A stretch of DNA of 7,438 bases, taken from NCBI GenBank assembly GCA_013695175.1, contig JACDAZ010000055.1, forward strand, positions 1 through 7,438, written 5' to 3'. Below the pieces are notes generated by a model. That model was not told the origin of the DNA. It saw only the letters and a list, made by a program, of their open reading frames with translations, and did not search any database. The position numbers and the translations under genes were made by a program. The stretch is from Flavisolibacter sp. GTDB taxonomy: Bacteria > Bacteroidota > Bacteroidia > Chitinophagales > Chitinophagaceae. This document shows positions 1 through 4,310 of the stretch, one piece after another (positions within the stretch are counted from its first letter, which is position 1; every line of letters starts with the position of its first letter).

Positions 1-112
1 GAGTCAAAAGAAGTCAAAGGGAGTCAAAACTCTTATTTGACTTGTGTGACTATTTTGAAATTTTAAAGGGAGTCAAAAGATGATGTGTATGACTTATATG
101 ACTATTTTGACC
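1..112. repeat. Imperfect tandem repeat of AGTCAAA-based units upstream of rplY
   Basis: Two copies of a ~45-bp unit lie at 16-58 and 65-110. Each starts with the identical 14-mer AAAGGGAGTCAAAA (16-29 and 65-78). Each ends with a 21-bp arm (38-58 and 90-110) that matches at 19 of 21 positions, the differences being two G/A changes. The inner spacers differ (8 versus 11 bp). A partial third unit precedes them, because AGTCAAA begins at 2, 12 and 22, exactly 10 bp apart. The TGACT words inside the arms are 9 bp apart (38/47 and 90/99). The block is A/T-rich and does not look coding. It could be an intergenic repeat family, a regulatory array for rplY, or the decayed end of a longer array to the left. 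The sequence does not decide between these. Confidence 0.75.
22..42. repeat. Perfect 7-bp inverted repeat inside the repeat block
   Basis: AGTCAAA (22-28) is followed by a 7-nt loop and then its exact reverse complement TTTGACT (36-42). As RNA this is a short A/U-rich stem without a following U-tract, so it is not a convincing terminator. As DNA it could be a dimeric protein-binding site. The second repeat copy has a looser version: GTCAAAA (72-78) pairs with TTTTGAC (105-111) across 26 nt. Confidence 0.5.
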
Positions 113-144
113 AATTGCATCAAAAAAATTAAACACAAATAAAA

Positions 145-747
145 ATGAAGACAATTACAATTGAAGGACAACTGAGGACCGAATTTGGCAAGTCAGCCAC
201 CCGCCAGCTTCGCTCTCAGGAACTAGTGCCTGGTGTAATTTACGGGGGTGCGGAGGAGATAAATTTTGTAGCTCCTGCCAAAGCTTTTAAAGCTTTAGTA
301 TACACACCAAGTTTTCAGTTGGCAGAAGTACAACTGAATGGAACAACTTATCGCTGCATTTTAAAAGATCTGCAATTTGATAAGGTATCAGATCAACTAA
401 TTCATGTTGATTTGCTTGAACTGGTAGAAGATAAAAAAGTGGTAGCTTCTATACCATTAAAGTATGTAGGTGTTGCATCCGGGGTAAAAGCCGGTGGTCG
501 TTTGGTTTCTAAAATGAAAACATTAAAAATTAAAACCTATCCAAAGCACCTGAAAGAGCAAATTGAAGTAAATGTAGAAAAACTGGAAATTGGCGAGAAT
601 CTTAGGGTTGAAGATGTGAAAGATGAAAACTATGAGATCATGAATTCACCCCGTATTCCTATTGTTTCTGTAGTTACTACACGAGCTTTACGCCAGGAAG
701 AAGCTGCCGCAACAACGGATGCACCGGCAAAAGCTGCCAAAAAATAG
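145..747 (+). CDS. rplY: 50S ribosomal protein L25, long CTC/TL5 form
   Basis: A 200-residue protein of the general stress protein CTC/TL5 type, which binds 5S rRNA at the central protuberance of the large subunit. Residues 1 to ~90 are the L25 5S-rRNA-binding domain, including the typical stretch around GKSATRQLR and PGVIYGG (residues 16-36) and the strand pair ending in HVDLLEL. Residues ~95-180 form the second, TL5-type beta domain, with the characteristic VGVASGVKAGG segment. The tail from ~185 is Ala/Lys-rich low complexity, common in this family. The length fits the two-domain form (about 180-220 aa), not the ~94-aa E. coli form. The ATG at 145 is preceded by an A-rich stretch (AAATAAAA) and no Shine-Dalgarno site, as is usual in Bacteroidota. 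No perfect TAnnTTTG box is visible upstream; TATTTTG at 103-109 is one T short. An intrinsic terminator follows 18 bp after the stop. Confidence 0.96.
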   Translation: MKTITIEGQLRTEFGKSATRQLRSQELVPGVIYGGAEEINFVAPAKAFKALVYTPSFQLAEVQLNGTTYRCILKDLQFDKVSDQLIHVDLLELVEDKKVVASIPLKYVGVASGVKAGGRLVSKMKTLKIKTYPKHLKEQIEVNVEKLEIGENLRVEDVKDENYEIMNSPRIPIVSVVTTRALRQEEAAATTDAPAKAAKK

Positions 748-765
748 GAAAATCTTTTTAAAAAT

Positions 766-797
766 AAATCCCGTTCTTATTAAGATCGGGATTTTTT
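766..797 (+). terminator. Intrinsic terminator after rplY
   Basis: AAATCCCG (766-773) pairs perfectly with CGGGATTT (787-794). After one T-T mismatch the stem continues as TCTT (775-778) with AAGA (782-785), closed by a 3-nt loop. The descending arm runs into a T6 tract (792-797). This is a textbook Rho-independent terminator for rplY, and it separates rplY from pth, which starts 26 bp after the T-tract. Confidence 0.92.
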
Positions 798-809
798 GTT
801 TGAACCCTG

Positions 810-817
810 GATATTTG
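810..817 (+). promoter_or_regulatory. Weak candidate -7 box for pth
   Basis: GATATTTG matches the Bacteroidota -7 consensus TAnnTTTG at five of its six fixed positions; only the first base differs. It lies 6 bp before the pth ATG, so a transcript from it would be leaderless or nearly so. No TTG/TTTG element is seen about 19-23 bp upstream, where the terminator stem lies. That makes this a weak call, although the strong terminator upstream means pth probably needs some promoter here. Confidence 0.25.
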
Positions 818-823
818 CAGTTC

Positions 824-1405
824 ATGAAAAAATATTTGATAGCCGGCCTGGGAAATGTTGGAAATGAATATGCGCATACAAGACACAATATTGGTTTTGA
901 TGTAGTTATGGCTTTTGTAAGAAAACATAATGGTTTGTTTTCAACAGACAGGTTGGTTTACAAATCAGAAGTGAAATGGAAAGGATGCATATTTATCTGT
1001 ATCTGCCCTACTACTTATATGAACCTTAGTGGCAAGGCCGTAAAATACTGGATAGATAAGGAAAAGATTGAACTGGATCATCTTTTAGTTGTTGTAGATG
1101 ACCTGGCTTTACCTCTTGATAAACTTCGTTTGCGTCCCCGAGGCAGCGATGCAGGGCATAATGGATTGAGGGATATTCAAAATACATTAGGTACAACCGA
1201 ATACGCAAAACTCAGGTTTGGTATTGGAAATCAATATCCAAAAGGGATGCAATCAGATTTTGTTTTAAGCAAATGGAACCAAGATGAAATGCCACTTGTG
1301 GAACTAAAAATAAAAAAATGCATTGAAGTAATTGAACAATTTGCAAAAGAAGGAATAACAGCAGCTATGAATAATATTAATAATATTACTTTCGCTTGTG
1401 AATAG
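824..1405 (+). CDS. pth: Peptidyl-tRNA hydrolase (bacterial Pth family)
   Basis: A 193-residue cytosolic enzyme that cleaves the ester bond of peptidyl-tRNAs dropped from ribosomes, recycling the tRNA. The N-terminal signature GLGNVGNEYAHTRHNIGF (residues 8-25) contains the substrate-binding Asn11 and catalytic His21 (E. coli N10/H20). PTTYMNLSG (62-70) supplies Asn67, VDDLALP (91-97) supplies Asp92 (E. coli D93), and RGSDAGHNGLRDI (106-118) supplies Asn113. All key residues are therefore present. The usual HDELDLP motif reads VDDLALP here. The length is normal (~190 aa). I chose the ATG at 824 because the family begins almost directly with K-x-L-I-x-G-L-G-N. The frame is open further upstream to an ATG at 719, but that would overlap rplY, span the terminator and add 35 unrelated residues. 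Pairing with rplY is a common bacterial arrangement. Confidence 0.96.
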   Translation: MKKYLIAGLGNVGNEYAHTRHNIGFDVVMAFVRKHNGLFSTDRLVYKSEVKWKGCIFICICPTTYMNLSGKAVKYWIDKEKIELDHLLVVVDDLALPLDKLRLRPRGSDAGHNGLRDIQNTLGTTEYAKLRFGIGNQYPKGMQSDFVLSKWNQDEMPLVELKIKKCIEVIEQFAKEGITAAMNNINNITFACE

Positions 1406-1426
1406 TGGAGGAAAAGGTTACTTTAG
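1396..1426 (+). promoter_or_regulatory. Candidate promoter for the FAH-family gene
   Basis: TTG (1396-1398) is followed by a 20-bp spacer and TACTTTAG (1419-1426). The latter matches the Bacteroidota -7 box TAnnTTTG except for A in place of the third T. The spacing suits the TTG-N17-23-TAnnTTTG arrangement. The -33 part lies in the last codons of pth. Transcription from here would give a leader of roughly 105 nt before the ATG at 1537. Confidence 0.4.
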
Positions 1427-1473
1427 CCGCACCAACCTAAAACACTTACCTGTAAAACCAAAACTAAGTAGAA

Positions 1474-1511
1474 CCAACATATATTGGATCAACAACAAAA
1501 AAGTTGTATCC
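1474..1511 (+). other. Two overlapping small hairpins in the FAH-gene leader
   Basis: Hairpin A is CCAA (1474-1477) with TTGG (1484-1487), loop CATATA. Hairpin B is GGAT (1486-1489), a 2-nt bulge, ACAAC (1492-1496), an A6 loop, then GTTGT (1503-1507) and ATCC (1508-1511). The two share G1486-G1487, so they cannot both form fully. Hairpin B ends 25 nt before the ATG. The stems are short, and no known riboswitch is recognised in this 131-bp spacer (1406-1536). Confidence 0.3.
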
Positions 1512-1536
1512 GTTATATAAACTAAACCACGACATT

Positions 1537-2148
1537 ATGAAAATATTTTGTGTAGGTCGCAACTATGCAGATCACGCTAAAGAATTGAACAATGCTATAC
1601 CGGATGAGCCAGTCATTTTTATGAAGCCAAAAAGTGCTTTATTGCAGGCACATACTCCTTTTTATTATCCTGAATTTACGAATGAACTACATTACGAATG
1701 TGAGTTAGTACTACGTGTTTCAAAAAATGGAAAATATATTCAGGAAAAATTTGGGAATAAATATTATGATGCCATTACTGCAGGAATTGATTTCACTGCC
1801 CGTGATATTCAGGATGAATTGAAAAAGAAAGGTCTGCCATGGGAAAAAGCTAAAGCCTGGGACAACTCGGCTGCCATTGGTAAATGGATCCCCGTCCAGG
1901 ATATAAAGAACAGGAACGATATAAATTTTAAATTGAATAAGAACAATGAAACGGTTCAAAATGGTAACTCAGCCGATTTGATATTCGGTTTTGATTACCT
2001 CATTTGCTATATTTCTAATTTCTTTTCCATAAACATTGGTGATTTAATTTTTACAGGGACACCTGCAGGTGTAGGAGAATTAGTTGTAGGAGATGAAATT
2101 GAAGCTTTTATTGAAGAAGACTCAATAATGAAGCTTGATATAAAATAA
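1537..2148 (+). CDS. Fumarylacetoacetate hydrolase-family protein, FAHD1-like (acylpyruvase / oxaloacetate decarboxylase type)
   Basis: A 203-residue single-domain FAH-fold enzyme that is probably cytosolic. The family cleaves or decarboxylates 2-oxo/enol acids with a divalent metal. It starts MKIFCVGRNYADHAKEL, the typical FAHD1 beginning, followed by EPVIFMKPKSALL (24-36). ELHYECEL (50-57) gives metal ligands Glu54 and Glu56, and AGIDFTARDIQ (82-92) gives Asp85. GLPWEKAKAWD (99-109) contains Lys106, and GDLIFTGTPAGVG (168-180) closes the active site. From memory, human FAHD1 uses His30, Glu33, Glu71, Glu73, Asp102, Gln109 and Lys123. A constant offset of 17 lands on His13, Glu16, Glu54, Glu56, Asp85, Gln92 and Lys106, all identical. 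I infer acylpyruvase/oxaloacetate decarboxylase activity; a 2-hydroxyhepta-2,4-diene-1,7-dioate isomerase label would be less apt. The ATG at 1537 was chosen because it begins the conserved N-terminus; a TTG at 1504 would add 11 non-conserved residues and sits inside a hairpin. Confidence 0.92.
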   Translation: MKIFCVGRNYADHAKELNNAIPDEPVIFMKPKSALLQAHTPFYYPEFTNELHYECELVLRVSKNGKYIQEKFGNKYYDAITAGIDFTARDIQDELKKKGLPWEKAKAWDNSAAIGKWIPVQDIKNRNDINFKLNKNNETVQNGNSADLIFGFDYLICYISNFFSINIGDLIFTGTPAGVGELVVGDEIEAFIEEDSIMKLDIK

Positions 2149-2197
2149 ATTACTGTTGATTCCCTTTTATTTTTAGGTAAACAGACTTCATTTCAGG

Positions 2198-2232
2198 TTT
2201 GAATTAGTTTGATTTTATCTCACTTAAATTTG
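2198..2232 (+). promoter_or_regulatory. Promoter for the E1 gene, Bacteroidota type
   Basis: TAAATTTG (2225-2232) is a perfect match to the Bacteroidota -7 box TAnnTTTG. TTTG at 2198-2201 lies 23 bp upstream, at the long end of the accepted spacer range; a second TTTG at 2208-2211 is too close (13 bp). Initiation a few bases downstream would leave a leader of only about 10-13 nt before the ATG at 2250. The 101-bp spacer 2149-2249 shows no intrinsic terminator for the preceding gene. Confidence 0.6.
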
Positions 2233-2249
2233 CGCCATACTTTTTAAAA

Positions 2250-4310
2250 ATGGATCAAGACCTGTTGTTGAAAGCGTACCGGTTGATGTATAGTGCAAAG
2301 GTGATGGCTGAAATTTATGAAGCAAACCGTTCCATTACAAAATATGTTCATTCCACTTCCCGTGGTCATGAAGCCATTCAGTTAGCTACGGCTTTTCAAT
2401 TACAATCATTTGATTGGGTTAGTCCTTATTACAGAGATGAAAGTTTATTGCTGGGAATGGGATGGACACCCTATGACCTTATGTTGCAATTATTAACTAA
2501 GGCTGATGATCCATTTACCGGAGGCAGAAGTTATTATTCACATCCTAACTCACGTGCTGCAGATAAGCCAAAGATCATCCACCAAAGCAGTGCAACAGGC
2601 ATGCAAGCCATACCAACTACCGGTGTGGCACAAGGGCTTTTATACCTGGAGAAAATAAATTCAGACAAATTAGTAAAAGGAATTAATGGTGAGCTTCCAG
2701 TAGTAATTTGTTCATTAGGCGATGCCAGCATAACAGAAGGCGAGGTAAGTGAAGCATTTCAGTTTGCAGTATTAAAGGAACTGCCCATTATTTACCTGGT
2801 ACAGGATAATGATTGGGGTATAAGTGTAACGGCAGAAGAGGGCAGGGCTATGGATGCCTATGAATATGCAGAAGGTTTTAAAGGGTTAAATAAAATAAGA
2901 GTTGATGGAACTGATTTTTTTCATAGTTATGATACAATGAAAAAAGTTGTCAATCATGTACGTGAGCATAGAAAGCCCTGGTTGGTGCATGCAAAAACAT
3001 CTTTATTAAATCATCATACAAGTGGTGTACGTAAAGAATTTTACAGAAGTGAAGAAGATTTAAATAAGCATGCCATTGGTGATCCAATAGTTAAACTTCG
3101 TGCAGCACTTTTGGATGTTGTGAATGAAGATGAATTGAACAAAATGGAGGAAGCAGTCAGAAAAGAAATTACAGAACAATTCGATAAAGCTGTTTCCGCA
3201 AAAGAACCCGATCCTGCAACAGTGGGGGATCATGTATTTGCTCCAACAAAAATAGATGAAGAAGGAGGTGAAAGATCGCCAGCAGGAAAAGAAAAAGTTT
3301 TAATGGTAGATGCTGCCTTGTTTGCTATTCGTGAATTAATGGAAGAATTTCCTGAGTGTGTTTTATATGGACAGGATGTAGGAAAAAGATTGGGCGGTGT
3401 ATTTAGAGAAGCGGCCACATTAGGAGAACAATTTGGTGATCATCGTGTTTTTAATACTGCCGTTCAGGAAGCATATATTATAGGTTCAACAGTTGGTATG
3501 AGTGCTGTTGGTGTAAAACCTATTGTAGAAGTTCAGTTTGCAGATTATATATATCCGGCATTTAATCAATTGGTAACAGAAATTTCAAAATCAAATTATT
3601 TGTCGTGCGGTAAATTTCCGGTTTCTGCTATTATAAGAGTTCCTACAGGAGCATATGGTGGTGGTGGTCCTTATCATAGTGGTTGTGTGGAAACAACTTT
3701 ATTATCAGTAAAGGGAATTAAAATAGCATATCCAAGTAATGCTGCAGACATGAAAGGTTTAATGAAAGCAGCTTTTCATGATCCAAACACTGTTGTTATG
3801 CTGGAACATAAAGGTTTGTACTGGAGTAAAGTTGGAGGTACAGAAGATGCAAAAAGGGTAGAACCTTCCAAAGATTATATATTACCATTTGGTAAAGGAG
3901 CGGTTATACTGGAAGCAAGTAAAGAAGCTGTTGATAATGGGGAATCAGCCTGTATCATTACCTATGGTATGGGCGTGTATTGGGCTAAGGCAGCTGCAAA
4001 AAAATTTAACCGGCAACTTGAAATTATTGACCTGAGAACCTTATTTCCTTTAGACGAAGATCTTGTTTTTGAAACGGTAAAAAAACATGGTAAGTGTTTA
4101 GTACTTACGGAAGAACAACAACTAAATTCATTTGCAGAAGCACTTGCAGGAAGAATTTCAAATCATTGTTTTCAATGGCTGGATGCACCGGTAGAAGTGT
4201 TGGGAGCATTGAATTTACCTGCTGTTCCACTTAATACAGGGTTGGAATATGCCATGCTGCCCAATGCTGACAAGATTTCTGAAATAATAAAAAGATTATT
4301 AGCATATTAG
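2250..4310 (+). CDS. Fused E1 alpha-beta component of a branched-chain-type 2-oxoacid dehydrogenase
   Basis: A 686-residue thiamine-diphosphate enzyme carrying E1-alpha (residues 1 to ~325) and E1-beta (~347-686) in one chain. E1 decarboxylates a 2-oxoacid (2-oxoisovalerate, pyruvate or similar) and acylates the lipoyl group of E2. Alpha part: RGHEAIQLA (38-46), SPYYRDE (58-64), the cofactor motif starting GDA (157-159) and ending DND (186-188), then NHHTSG (254-259) and YRSEEDL (265-271), which resemble the loop and following region of branched-chain E1-alpha. A Glu/Lys-rich linker spans ~293-346. Beta part: YGQDVGKRLGGVF (373-385), AVQEAYI (404-410) with the probable catalytic Glu407, VEVQFADY (426-433), GAYGGGGPYHSG (467-478) with His476, and a transketolase C-terminal domain from ~548 (IDLRTLFPLDED at 593-604). 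The fused form is common in Bacteroidota. No E2 or E3 gene is next to it. Substrate cannot be fixed from sequence; branched-chain 2-oxoacids are the best guess. Confidence 0.9.
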   Translation: MDQDLLLKAYRLMYSAKVMAEIYEANRSITKYVHSTSRGHEAIQLATAFQLQSFDWVSPYYRDESLLLGMGWTPYDLMLQLLTKADDPFTGGRSYYSHPNSRAADKPKIIHQSSATGMQAIPTTGVAQGLLYLEKINSDKLVKGINGELPVVICSLGDASITEGEVSEAFQFAVLKELPIIYLVQDNDWGISVTAEEGRAMDAYEYAEGFKGLNKIRVDGTDFFHSYDTMKKVVNHVREHRKPWLVHAKTSLLNHHTSGVRKEFYRSEEDLNKHAIGDPIVKLRAALLDVVNEDELNKMEEAVRKEITEQFDKAVSAKEPDPATVGDHVFAPTKIDEEGGERSPAGKEKVLMVDAALFAIRELMEEFPECVLYGQDVGKRLGGVFREAATLGEQFGDHRVFNTAVQEAYIIGSTVGMSAVGVKPIVEVQFADYIYPAFNQLVTEISKSNYLSCGKFPVSAIIRVPTGAYGGGGPYHSGCVETTLLSVKGIKIAYPSNAADMKGLMKAAFHDPNTVVMLEHKGLYWSKVGGTEDAKRVEPSKDYILPFGKGAVILEASKEAVDNGESACIITYGMGVYWAKAAAKKFNRQLEIIDLRTLFPLDEDLVFETVKKHGKCLVLTEEQQLNSFAEALAGRISNHCFQWLDAPVEVLGALNLPAVPLNTGLEYAMLPNADKISEIIKRLLAY

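Noticed and set aside
1..66. Frame 1 is open from the left edge to a TAA at 64-66, so it could be the end of an upstream gene.
   Set aside because: The peptide is short and made only of the repeat words. The same sequence recurs at 65-110 in another frame, so a repeat explains it better.
688..888. Minus-strand 66-codon frame across the rplY end and pth start.
   Set aside because: It lies antisense to two well-supported genes and over the terminator hairpin. It is Phe/Cys-rich, as expected from the complement of A-rich DNA.
1415..1438. AGGTT...AACCT inverted repeat after pth as a terminator.
   Set aside because: The stem is only 5 bp with a 14-nt loop and no T-tract follows. It also overlaps the candidate promoter for the next gene.
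2153..2184. CTGTT...AACAG pairing after the FAH gene as a terminator.
   Set aside because: The stem is 5 bp with a 22-nt loop and no T-tract follows.
3657..3668. GGT x4 run in the E1 gene as a microsatellite.
   Set aside because: It encodes the Gly run (residues 470-473) of the beta-domain GAYGGGGPYHSG motif, so protein function explains it.
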